Shown here: positions 1-7,509 of the stretch, piece by piece
How the letters are laid out: each line of letters opens with the position of its first letter
Numbering within the stretch: the stretch's first letter is position 1
From: an uncultured Porphyromonadaceae bacterium
Lineage (GTDB): Bacteria; Bacteroidota; Bacteroidia; Bacteroidales; Muribaculaceae
Assembly (NCBI GenBank): GCA_947174735.1
Contig: CAMWKC010000098.1
Location: 1 to 7,633, forward strand
DNA: 7,633 nt
Direction of reading: 5' to 3'
Notes under the pieces: model-generated
What the model was told of the DNA's origin: nothing
Databases searched by the model: none
What the model saw: only the letters and a program-made list of their open reading frames with translations
Position numbers and translations under genes: made by a program

Positions 1-3000
1 CTAAGACCAATACATGGGATGGAGACAGGGACATATATTTTCCCGATGACAAGACACCTGTAGATTTCTATGCCTATTATCCTTATGTGAATGAGATTGA
101 TAACACGGATGCATACAGGTTTACCGTAGCCCGCAATCAGTCACAGGAAGCTGCCGGCGGCAATCTTCCTGCTTACGAACAGTCCGACTTACTGTGGGCC
201 AAAAGCGCCGGTGTCAATCCTTCGACACCGTTGGTATCATTGACAATGCACCATATTATGGCTGCCGTGCAGGTAACTCTTGTCGAAGGAGAAGACTTTG
301 ATGAAGGAGAATGGAATCAGCTTAGTAAGTCTGTTCTTGTCAGTAATACCGTAACAAGCGGTGATGTGAATTTATCTACCGGAGAAGTGTCGGTGATTTC
401 AGGTGCGGAAACTGTACCTGTGATAATGAATCCGTACAATGATAATTACCGTGCTGTAATCATACCTCAAACAGTCAGTAGAGGAGAAGGACTGCTCACA
501 ATTAATGTCGGTGAGGACAGCTATAGCTTTACGAAAGATGTGGAGATGACGTATCGTCAGTCAAAACTTCATAAGTTTACGATAGAGGTCTCCAAGTGTG
601 TGCCGACAGGAGATTTTGAATTTCAGTTACTTGATGAATCAATCACAGCATGGGAGAGCGACCCGGTTTCTCATGACGGTAAGGTGAAGGAATATATCAT
701 AGTTAATGTCCCTGAAGCCGGTACGATAGGCGAGTGCATAGCTGCTGCGGGGCTGAAAGCTTCGGAAATAAGAAATCTCAAACTTACGGGAGAAATAGAT
801 GGAAATGATTTCCGGTTCATGCGTGAGAATATGAAGTATCTCGAAGCACTGAATCTTAAAGAGGTTACTATAACTCACCGTGCGTGGTTTGATTATACAG
901 ATACTGAATATACAGGAGTAATTCCTAACGAGGCCTGTAAAGATATGAAGTATCTTTCGACTGTTGTTCTTCCTGACAAATTCGTGGGAATAGGAACCGA
1001 TGCTTTCAGAAATACAAATATCACAGGTTCGATCGATCTGCCGGAAGGTATGATTTTCGTAGACAACGCCGCCTTCAGCAACTGGCAGGCTTATACGACC
1101 AGCAATACTAACCTTTCAGGTACTCTCAGTCTGCCTTCGACTTTGAAATATATAGGTTCCAGTGCTTTTGAGAACTGTGATTTCACAGGTGAGCTTGTGC
1201 TGCCCGAAGGACTGGAGTTTATCGGTTATAAGGCTTTTGCCGACTGTAAGAATTTTACCGGCGAACTTCATCTGCCGCATACTATTAAGACCATTGAGGC
1301 CGAAGCTTTCGCCAATATGAATGGTATAAAAGGTAATCTTGAGATTCCGCGTCATCTCACTGAAGTGGGTCCGTACGGTTATCTTCCGGTCACTTTTGTC
1401 CGGTTTCCTGATGCTCCGGTCTCTATAGGCGAAGAGGCATTCTGGAAATATCCCTTGCGTGGAGACATGATTATTCCTGAGAGTGTGACTTATATAGGTC
1501 GTCTTGCTTTTTCAGAGACCAATCTAAGTCATATAACCTTCCCGAAGAATCTGGAATTTATTGAAGAAGGCGTCTGCTGTAATATGCCGAATTTGCAGGA
1601 TACAATTGTAATACCTCCTCTTATCGAAACAATAGGGGAAGTAGCTTTCTGTAACGATTATAAGTTGGAAGCGGTGATTCTACCCGAAAAATTACAAAGG
1701 ATTAAGAGGGAAGCTTTCGGAAGCTGTGTCTCACTGAATTATATAAGATGCGATGCTCTCACACCTCCAAAACTCGATGACGGAGTCTTTAACGGGGTGG
1801 CTAAAGATAACTTCACGGTTGAAGTTCCTGAAGAAAGTGTCGATGCTTATCGCAAAGCTCCGGGGTGGCGTGAATTTAAACGTATTGCAGCTTATCGTAA
1901 TTTTGTAGCCCGCCCTTCAAAATTCAATGTGCTTAATAAAGGCGGAAAGAAGGAAATTATACTCAATGCGGATGCTGACTGGGAGATAGCGGAATGTCCT
2001 GACTGGTGTCATCTCGACCGACAGAGCGGCAGCAAGAAGACTACACTGACTCTGACAGTTGATGAAATGGGACATAATTCAACCCCAAGAACGGGCAAGG
2101 TAACCTTCCGTCTAAAAGGCAATAATGATTATCTCACCCATATTAATGTGGGTCAGTATGATTACGAATATGACGAGGATAGTTACCTTCAGCTACAGAA
2201 AGCCACTAAGGGTAACGGAATAGACCTCTTTTTTGTAGGTGATGGCTATGATGCTATCGATATTTCCTCAGGTATATATCTGGACGATATGCGACAGGAG
2301 ATGGAATACCTGTTCGCAGTCGAGCCATATACTTCATACAGAGATTATTTCAACGTCTACATGGCTTTCGCTTTATCGGAGGATAGCGGTACGGAAGATA
2401 TAAACCATTGGAGAAATACCAAATTTCACGGTGCCATACTCAACAGCGATATACGCTTGCGTATTGACTGGCAGGCTGCTATGGACTATTGTGCCCAAAC
2501 GGTACCTCCTATCGTTAACCGGCCTAATCCGACTGTAGGAACTATACTTGTCATGAATACGGATATGTATGAAGGCGTGACTTATGTAGGTGATTCATTC
2601 TGTTCGGTAGTGACCAAAAGCGCTTGTGAGTATCCTTCGGATGCAAGAGGTCTGATACAGCATGAGGCCGGCGGTCACGGTATAGGTTGGCTGGGTGATG
2701 AATATATCTATCACAGGGCATTTATAAATAAATGTTCCTGTATATGCTGCGGACATGTGGAAGGTCTGCTTGCTGATCAGGCAGGAGGATTCGGACTGAA
2801 TATGTCGCTGAACAGCGGCTATAGAGAGGTGCCGTGGACACATCTTATCTATAATCCTTCGTATGGTGATATTGTAGACATTTACGAGGGTGGATATTTT
2901 CATTCGAGAGGAGTCTACAGATCGGAGAAAAATTCCTGTATGAATAATAATGTACCTTATTTCTCGACATGGAGCCGTCAACTGATTGTGCAGCGTATTA

Positions 3001-3185
3001 TGAAACTGGCCGGTGAACAGTTCAATCTTGAAAATTTCTACGCCAATGACAAGCGTGGAATAGGTAAGGATTTCACTTCAACCACTCGCGGCAATGAAAA
3101 TGTCAGCTATGGCAATGTATGTCACGGACTGCCGCCTGTCAGAATCACTGACTATAAATTCGGTAAGAAAGGAGGTAAAAGATGA
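1..3185 (+). CDS. Fimbrillin-like / BspA leucine-rich repeat / BACON / M64 metallopeptidase fusion, 5'-truncated by the window edge
   Basis: The frame is open from base 3, giving 1060 codons before TGA at 3183-3185, so the true start lies outside the window. Alignment with the downstream paralogue suggests about 93 residues (signal peptide and start of the fimbrillin domain) are missing. Domains in order: remainder of a fimbrillin-like domain (Mfa_like_1 type; YAYYP and SDLLWAK motifs) ending at ITAW near 653; a linker module with VPEAGTIGECI and LKLTGEIDGNDF (about 690-870); BspA-type leucine-rich repeats (about 909-1775) with cap VPEESVDAYRKAPGW; a BACON domain (about 1899-2165, with WEIAECPDWC); and an M64-type peptidase domain (about 2190-3035). 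Peptidase marks are FVGDGYD, TSYRDYFNVY, the zinc motif HEAGGHGIGWLGDEY (from 2661) and a late SCMN that may be a Met-turn. The zinc motif has one residue more than HExxH. A Cys-rich patch (CSCICC) follows it. The protein is probably a surface-exposed protease with adhesive repeats; its substrate is unknown. GTG at 87 is an internal Val, not the start. Confidence 0.93.
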   Translation, partial: KTNTWDGDRDIYFPDDKTPVDFYAYYPYVNEIDNTDAYRFTVARNQSQEAAGGNLPAYEQSDLLWAKSAGVNPSTPLVSLTMHHIMAAVQVTLVEGEDFDEGEWNQLSKSVLVSNTVTSGDVNLSTGEVSVISGAETVPVIMNPYNDNYRAVIIPQTVSRGEGLLTINVGEDSYSFTKDVEMTYRQSKLHKFTIEVSKCVPTGDFEFQLLDESITAWESDPVSHDGKVKEYIIVNVPEAGTIGECIAAAGLKASEIRNLKLTGEIDGNDFRFMRENMKYLEALNLKEVTITHRAWFDYTDTEYTGVIPNEACKDMKYLSTVVLPDKFVGIGTDAFRNTNITGSIDLPEGMIFVDNAAFSNWQAYTTSNTNLSGTLSLPSTLKYIGSSAFENCDFTGELVLPEGLEFIGYKAFADCKNFTGELHLPHTIKTIEAEAFANMNGIKGNLEIPRHLTEVGPYGYLPVTFVRFPDAPVSIGEEAFWKYPLRGDMIIPESVTYIGRLAFSETNLSHITFPKNLEFIEEGVCCNMPNLQDTIVIPPLIETIGEVAFCNDYKLEAVILPEKLQRIKREAFGSCVSLNYIRCDALTPPKLDDGVFNGVAKDNFTVEVPEESVDAYRKAPGWREFKRIAAYRNFVARPSKFNVLNKGGKKEIILNADADWEIAECPDWCHLDRQSGSKKTTLTLTVDEMGHNSTPRTGKVTFRLKGNNDYLTHINVGQYDYEYDEDSYLQLQKATKGNGIDLFFVGDGYDAIDISSGIYLDDMRQEMEYLFAVEPYTSYRDYFNVYMAFALSEDSGTEDINHWRNTKFHGAILNSDIRLRIDWQAAMDYCAQTVPPIVNRPNPTVGTILVMNTDMYEGVTYVGDSFCSVVTKSACEYPSDARGLIQHEAGGHGIGWLGDEYIYHRAFINKCSCICCGHVEGLLADQAGGFGLNMSLNSGYREVPWTHLIYNPSYGDIVDIYEGGYFHSRGVYRSEKNSCMNNNVPYFSTWSRQLIVQRIMKLAGEQFNLENFYANDKRGIGKDFTSTTRGNENVSYGNVCHGLPPVRITDYKFGKKGGKR
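909..1775 (+). repeat. BspA-type leucine-rich repeat array in the first fusion protein (about 11 units)
   Basis: The translated repeat follows the pattern G-x-L-x-[LI]-P-x-x-[LV]-x-x-I-x-x-x-AF-x-x-C/N, about 22-24 residues per unit. Repeat cores seen in order are VVLP, SIDLP, TLSLP, ELVLP, ELHLP, NLEIP, VRFP, DMIIP, HITFP, TIVIP and AVILP. This is the LRR_5 class first known from BspA-like bacterial adhesins. One unit is lengthened by a loop (SNWQAYTTSNTN), and the VRFP unit follows a degenerate stretch (YGYLPVTF) that lacks the usual AF. The array ends in the typical cap V-P-x-x-S-V-x-x-Y-x-x-x-x-G-W. The units are diverged at DNA level, so this is a protein repeat rather than a recent DNA repeat. 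The likely role is ligand binding or positioning the protease; this is inferred from the family. Confidence 0.88.
3171..3176 (+). promoter_or_regulatory. Strong Shine-Dalgarno site at the overlapping gene 1/gene 2 junction
   Basis: GGAGGT lies 5 bases before the ATG at 3182, inside the last codons of the upstream gene. Stop and start share ATGA (3182-3185). The arrangement suggests coupled translation of the two fusion proteins, with the ribosome that finishes gene 1 re-initiating on gene 2. Bacteroidota genes usually lack a clear Shine-Dalgarno, and the two other starts in this window have only A/T-rich leaders. The GGAGG also encodes part of KKGGK, so its presence could be partly a coding coincidence. 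Confidence 0.7.
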
Positions 3186-6100
3186 AAACGATATATAAAT
3201 TGATTTCTGCTCTTATTCCGGTATCGTTAGCTATCGGCCTAACCGGTTGCGGAGATGAGAATCTTTCTTTTCCTGATAAGGGAAATACGGAATATCCTAT
3301 AAGTATTTCTGCGGCCTATCCCTCACAGACACGCGCTTCCGATGCCGGTTTTACGGATGGCGACCGTATGGGAGTGTATGTACTTGATTATACCGACGGC
3401 ACACCGGAGTATATTGGCGGAGACGTACACGGAAAAAACGTAAGATATACCTTTCATGCTGCCGATAATTCATGGAGCGGTACTACCGACCTATACTGGA
3501 CATCAAATGAGATGCCGGCCGATATTATAGGTTATTATCCGTTTATAGCGAGTGTATCTAATCCTACGGCGGTAGGATTCTGTATCGAGCGACAGCAGAA
3601 TACCTCAGGGTCTGCCGATTCTCCAGGCGGGTATGAGGCAAGCGACTTTCTATGGGGAAAGGTAATAAAGGCTTTTCCTACTTCCGAACGGGTGAATCTT
3701 ACATTGCGACATGTTATGGCAGGAGTCAGAGTCACGCTTAAAGAAGGCGATGGTTTCGAGGCTGATGAGTGGAACAAGATTGATAAATCGGTTCTGATAT
3801 CCAACATTGTGCCGGATGCAACTGTCAGTCTTGCTACAGGCGAGATAACTCTTGGCAGCCGCCCGACCGTCTCTGTGACACCGCTTGCACATAATGGCGA
3901 ATGGAGAGGTATCGTAGTGCCCCAGACTGTAAAAGCTGCTCAGGGAGTGATTGCGGTAACTGTGGACGGTATTGATTATAACCTTGCCAAGAGTGAGGAT
4001 ATGGTGTATGTTTCCGGGAAATTACATACATTCACTATCACCGTTGACAAACGTACAGATGCCGGAAAGTATGAAGTCCGTCTTACTGACGAGGCTGTGA
4101 CTCCGTGGCTGGATACTGTTGAATTCCGTGACGGTATCATGCGTGAATACGTAATAGTCAAAGTTCCTGAAAGAGGAACTCTGTCTCAGTGTATAGACAA
4201 AGCAGGATATAAGGCTGAAGATCTTATAAATCTCAAGATAGAGGGTGAATTAGACGAAAATGATTTCAGATATATAAGAGAGAATTTATCTTATCTCAAA
4301 TCACTGAATCTTTACGAAAGCGTTGTCTGGGAGGAAGACACAAGAGATGTTCTCCCTGATGAGGCACTATGTGATATGTCCACGCTTAATCATGTGGTTT
4401 TCCCGAAAAAGATGTGGAGAATTGGCAGCTGCGCTTTTGCTGATTCCGGTCTCATGGGAGACCTGATTATTCCGGAGGGGGTGACTCATCTCGGTAAGGG
4501 AACTGATCTTAATGATGCTGCTCCGGGTCACTGGGGCGGAGGAAGAGGTGTCTTTACCAACTGCTTTTCTTTAGTCGGGAATCTGTCACTGCCTACGACG
4601 CTGGAATTTATAGAAAGTGCGGCATTTTGCAGAGCCTACCTTTCGGGTGAACTGGTACTTCCCGATAACGTAAGATTTATCGGTTCCATCGCTTTTGACG
4701 GATCGAGATTTTCCGGACAGCTCGTTTTACCGAAAAATCTGGAGGAGCTCGGAAAAGGCGCTTTCTATGGAGTGCCGTTGACTGGAAATCTTGTGATTCC
4801 GCAGGGTATAAAGGTAATACGTGAGTTTACTTTCAGTACAAGCAAGTATAATCTGCTGGAGCTTCCGGAAGGCCTTATAGAGATTCAGAACGCTGCTTTT
4901 CAGAATAGTGAATTAAAGGGTGAACTGAAGCTCCCTTCAACCCTAAGGAATATTGAAAATTATGCATTTGCAAGCAATAAGTTCTCTTCAATAATATTTC
5001 CGGAGGGAATTCTTCAGATTGGTAACGGTTGCTTTGAGAATAATACCCGTCTGAGTGGTTCGATAAGGATTCCTAAGAATATAACAGCGCTGAATCATAG
5101 CCTCTTTGCCGGGTGTACAATGCTTGAGGAAGTTATTATCGGCGAGAATGTGACTAAAATCGAGGGTGAGGTTTTCGGTAACTGCTATAACCTTACATCA
5201 ATAGTAATCAATAATCCGGAGCCTCCTCTTCTGACGACTTATAAGTGGGATTGGAAAGTAATGGATCCTTTCTATAATGTACCGAAAGATAACTTTACTA
5301 TACAGGTGCCTGCACAGTCAGTAGAGGAGTACCGTCACGCAGACGGATGGAAAGAATTTAAACGTATAGCAGCCTACTCTAATTTCGTTTGTCGTCCGGC
5401 CATTGCCAACGCTCTTATCACACGGCATCAGGAGACTTTGGTCCTGAACAGTGACGGAGACTGGGAAGTCTTGCATCAGCCTTCATGGTGTAGTCTTTCC
5501 AAAACTTCAGGTACAGGAAAGACAGAGCTTACTCTGACTATCAACGAACTGGCTAAGGGTGCAGGTAATCGGGAAGACTACATAGAGTTTTCGCTGAAAG
5601 GTACTGAGTTTACCACACGTTGTGCTGTAAGTCAGTTTGATTATCAGTATGATGAGGACGAGTGTGTGACTTTACAGAAAGCAAGCCGTGGCAACGGTAT
5701 CGACATACTCTTTGTCGGCGACGGGTTTGACGGTAAAGCAATATCTGAAGGTGAATATCTCAGGCTTGTTAACGAGCAGATGGAGGCCTTCTTCGGCTTA
5801 CCTCCTTACAGTACTTATCGGGATTATTTCAATGTGTATGCTTGTATAAGTCTGTCACAGGAATCCGGTGTAAATACTGCTAATACATGGCGTAATACAC
5901 GGTTCATGACACTTTATGCCGGTGGCACTCTGATGCATGATAATGTTGACGACGTGTTTGACTATGCCGTGTTACATTCTCCACTTACAAGAGATAAAAT
6001 GAATCGGTCACTGATTATAATGAGTCTCAATTCAGATGAATACGGAAGTGCTACGACTATGACGTGGGACGGAAGTGCCGTGGCTATATGCTCGCCAAGT

Positions 6101-6628
6101 TCGGCAGCATATCCGATGGACACTCGTGGTGTTATCCAACACGAGGCCGGCGGTCATGCTTTCGGCAAGCTGGCGGAGGAGCGTATAAATTATAACCGTT
6201 ATCTCACTTCATCCGAACGATCAGCTATAGATGAGAAAAATATGTATGGCTGGTGGCAAAATATCTCGACTTCCGGTAAGATGGCGGAAGTGCCGTGGAG
6301 CCATTTCATATTTGATTCACGTTACAGCGATAATGTTGACGTGTTCGAAGGTGCTTACGGCGTAGCACGCGGAGTATTCAGAAGTGAGATTAATTCCTGT
6401 ATGAATTACGGTATTCCGTATTATAATGCTATAAGCCGACAGGAAATAGCCAGGCGTATACTCGAATATTCCGGGGAAGGCTTTACTATGGAGCGGTTCT
6501 ATGCTGAAGACAGTGACAGATGGGGAAGTACAGGTAGCACAAGGGCTGCTATGCCAGCAGCTTCGGAAAGTTACAGTGCTTCAGGGCTGCATCACTGTGT
6601 AAGAATTGTTAAATCAAAAAAATACTGA
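3182..6628 (+). CDS. Fimbrillin-like / BspA leucine-rich repeat / BACON / M64 metallopeptidase surface lipoprotein (second paralogue, complete)
   Basis: A complete protein of 1148 residues. The start is supported by GGAGG, the ATGA overlap and a lipoprotein signal peptide: basic MKTIYK, a hydrophobic core and lipobox LTGC with Cys23. Acidic residues follow (CGDEN), compatible with a Bacteroidota surface-export signal. Domains: fimbrillin-like, about 38-310 (TRA at 50-52, GDRMGVYV, YYPF, SDFLWGK, ending TPW309); linker module with REYVIVKVPERGTL, about 320-385; leucine-rich repeats 389-684 with cap ending DGW723; BACON, about 734-820 (DWEVLHQPSWC); M64-type peptidase, about 829-1105 (FVGDGFD 844-850, STYRDYFNVY, HEAGGH 987-992, EGAY, SCMN). 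The zinc motif is HExxxH, not HExxH, and the DEY that usually follows is replaced by EER. The protein resembles the upstream product along its whole length, so the pair arose by tandem duplication. Role by family: a surface-anchored adhesive protease of unknown substrate. Catalysis is not proven, and this copy may be the weaker or altered one. Confidence 0.95.
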   Translation: MKTIYKLISALIPVSLAIGLTGCGDENLSFPDKGNTEYPISISAAYPSQTRASDAGFTDGDRMGVYVLDYTDGTPEYIGGDVHGKNVRYTFHAADNSWSGTTDLYWTSNEMPADIIGYYPFIASVSNPTAVGFCIERQQNTSGSADSPGGYEASDFLWGKVIKAFPTSERVNLTLRHVMAGVRVTLKEGDGFEADEWNKIDKSVLISNIVPDATVSLATGEITLGSRPTVSVTPLAHNGEWRGIVVPQTVKAAQGVIAVTVDGIDYNLAKSEDMVYVSGKLHTFTITVDKRTDAGKYEVRLTDEAVTPWLDTVEFRDGIMREYVIVKVPERGTLSQCIDKAGYKAEDLINLKIEGELDENDFRYIRENLSYLKSLNLYESVVWEEDTRDVLPDEALCDMSTLNHVVFPKKMWRIGSCAFADSGLMGDLIIPEGVTHLGKGTDLNDAAPGHWGGGRGVFTNCFSLVGNLSLPTTLEFIESAAFCRAYLSGELVLPDNVRFIGSIAFDGSRFSGQLVLPKNLEELGKGAFYGVPLTGNLVIPQGIKVIREFTFSTSKYNLLELPEGLIEIQNAAFQNSELKGELKLPSTLRNIENYAFASNKFSSIIFPEGILQIGNGCFENNTRLSGSIRIPKNITALNHSLFAGCTMLEEVIIGENVTKIEGEVFGNCYNLTSIVINNPEPPLLTTYKWDWKVMDPFYNVPKDNFTIQVPAQSVEEYRHADGWKEFKRIAAYSNFVCRPAIANALITRHQETLVLNSDGDWEVLHQPSWCSLSKTSGTGKTELTLTINELAKGAGNREDYIEFSLKGTEFTTRCAVSQFDYQYDEDECVTLQKASRGNGIDILFVGDGFDGKAISEGEYLRLVNEQMEAFFGLPPYSTYRDYFNVYACISLSQESGVNTANTWRNTRFMTLYAGGTLMHDNVDDVFDYAVLHSPLTRDKMNRSLIIMSLNSDEYGSATTMTWDGSAVAICSPSSAAYPMDTRGVIQHEAGGHAFGKLAEERINYNRYLTSSERSAIDEKNMYGWWQNISTSGKMAEVPWSHFIFDSRYSDNVDVFEGAYGVARGVFRSEINSCMNYGIPYYNAISRQEIARRILEYSGEGFTMERFYAEDSDRWGSTGSTRAAMPAASESYSASGLHHCVRIVKSKKY
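4346..5233 (+). repeat. BspA-type leucine-rich repeat array in the second fusion protein (about 11 units)
   Basis: Repeat cores seen in order are VVFP, DLIIP, NLSLP, ELVLP, QLVLP, NLVIP, LLELP, ELKLP, SIIFP, SIRIP and EVIIG, with the usual I-x-x-x-AF half-unit between them. They are followed by the SVEEYRHADGW cap at about 5318-5350. The second unit carries a Gly-rich insertion (GTDLNDAAPGHWGGGRG) that the first paralogue lacks at this place; the first paralogue has its own long loop about one unit later. The binding surface therefore seems to have diverged between the two copies while the flanking domains stayed recognisable. Confidence 0.88.
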
Positions 6629-6634
6629 AAAATC

Positions 6635-7495
6635 ATGAAACTATATCACAATCTGCTCCTTATGGGAGTTATCACAATTATGTCGGCATGTAGCTCTGAA
6701 AAGATTACAGAGCCGGAAATCTCACAGCCTGAGATAGCCTTTGTCTGTAGTTATGCTGATGATACACGTGCTACAGATACTAAGTTTGAGAATAAGGACA
6801 ATATAGGTGTGTACATCGTTGAAGATGGTCTGAATCTGCAACTTGGAGGTAATGTACTTAATAACGAACTCTTTACTTATGACGGTTCGGCTTGGAAAGC
6901 CGCACGTAAGATGTATTGGAATGAGGGGAAATATAATGTTTATGCTTACTATCCCTATTCTAAGGAAGTGAACGACACTCAGGATTTCTCATTTGCCATA
7001 CAGGCTGATCAGTCAAGTCATGAGGGTTATACAGCTTCTGATTTTATCTGGGCTGCGAAGTCAGAAGTCACTGCCTCAGCTAATCCCGTTAGTTTACAAT
7101 TCTCTCATAAGATGAGCAAGGCCATAGTGCGGATAGAGAAAAGTGCGGAGTATGAAGGTGACCTACCTTCGGACTGTGAAGTATATATACACAATACTGT
7201 AGGTGTGGCTTCAATAGATCTTGCTACGGGTGGTATTTCAAAAGATCCATACGCGGGCACTATGCTTATCAAGGCACAAAAACTATCTGCTACGGAATAT
7301 CAGGCCATAGTTGTACCGCAGAACATCGAAAGCCGACGACCTTTGGTTGAGGTTATAGCCGGTGGTGTCAGTTATCTGATGGAAGGTAAAATTTCCTTTA
7401 AGCAGGGTTACAAATCAACCCTCATTGTAACTCTCAGCAAGAATCCGTCTCAGACAAAGATTGAGATAGGCGGCTCGATAGGTGGCTGGGATTAA
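6635..7495 (+). CDS. Stand-alone fimbrillin-like lipoprotein (Mfa_like_1/FimA type)
   Basis: A 286-residue protein of usual length for this family. The ATG at 6635 is set by a lipoprotein signal peptide: MKLYHN, a hydrophobic stretch and lipobox MSAC with Cys19, followed by SSEK. It lies 6 bases after the preceding stop, with an A-rich leader and no Shine-Dalgarno. Fimbrillin marks are a β-strand segment followed by TRA at 44-46, NIGVYIV, MYWNEGKYNVYAYYPYS, YTASDFIWA, SHKMSKAIVRI, an IVVPQ strand and a C-terminal GGWD. The same landmarks occur in the fimbrillin domains of the two upstream fusions (SDFLWGK, RHVMAGVRVTL, VVPQTV), so this is a single-domain relative. In type V pili, lipoprotein precursors are carried to the outer membrane and trimmed after an Arg; Arg45 is a candidate site (inference). 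It may be a pilus subunit, an anchor, or an assembly partner for the fusion proteases. No M64 or repeat module is present. Confidence 0.93.
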   Translation: MKLYHNLLLMGVITIMSACSSEKITEPEISQPEIAFVCSYADDTRATDTKFENKDNIGVYIVEDGLNLQLGGNVLNNELFTYDGSAWKAARKMYWNEGKYNVYAYYPYSKEVNDTQDFSFAIQADQSSHEGYTASDFIWAAKSEVTASANPVSLQFSHKMSKAIVRIEKSAEYEGDLPSDCEVYIHNTVGVASIDLATGGISKDPYAGTMLIKAQKLSATEYQAIVVPQNIESRRPLVEVIAGGVSYLMEGKISFKQGYKSTLIVTLSKNPSQTKIEIGGSIGGWD

Positions 7496-7509
7496 AATAT
7501 TACACAGTT

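Noticed and set aside
87..89. GTG as the start codon of the first gene
   Set aside because: The frame is open back to base 3, and the upstream codons (TNTWDGD...DFYAYYPY) match the fimbrillin domain of the paralogue, so the GTG is an internal Val.
909..1775. Leucine-rich repeat region as a DNA tandem repeat prone to slippage
   Set aside because: Units share protein pattern but little nucleotide identity, so copy-number change by slippage is unlikely.
2595..2981. A 128-codon open frame on the minus strand, opposite the peptidase domain, and several shorter minus-strand frames elsewhere
   Set aside because: They lie wholly inside the conserved plus-strand domains, show no recognisable motif, and are explained as shadows of the coding frame.
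2190..3035. Naming the peptidase an IgA protease
   Set aside because: M64 is named after one clostridial IgA protease. These domains have an altered zinc motif and no evidence for IgA as substrate.
3560..3579. Perfect 8-base inverted repeat AATCCTAC-GGCG-GTAGGATT in gene 2
   Set aside because: It sits inside the fimbrillin codons, and about one such repeat is expected by chance in a window this long when loop length is free.
6545..6561. Inverted repeat GCTGCT-ATGCC-AGCAGC near the end of gene 2
   Set aside because: The stem is only 6 bases, no T-run follows, and it lies about 65 bases before the stop inside coding sequence; it is not a credible terminator.
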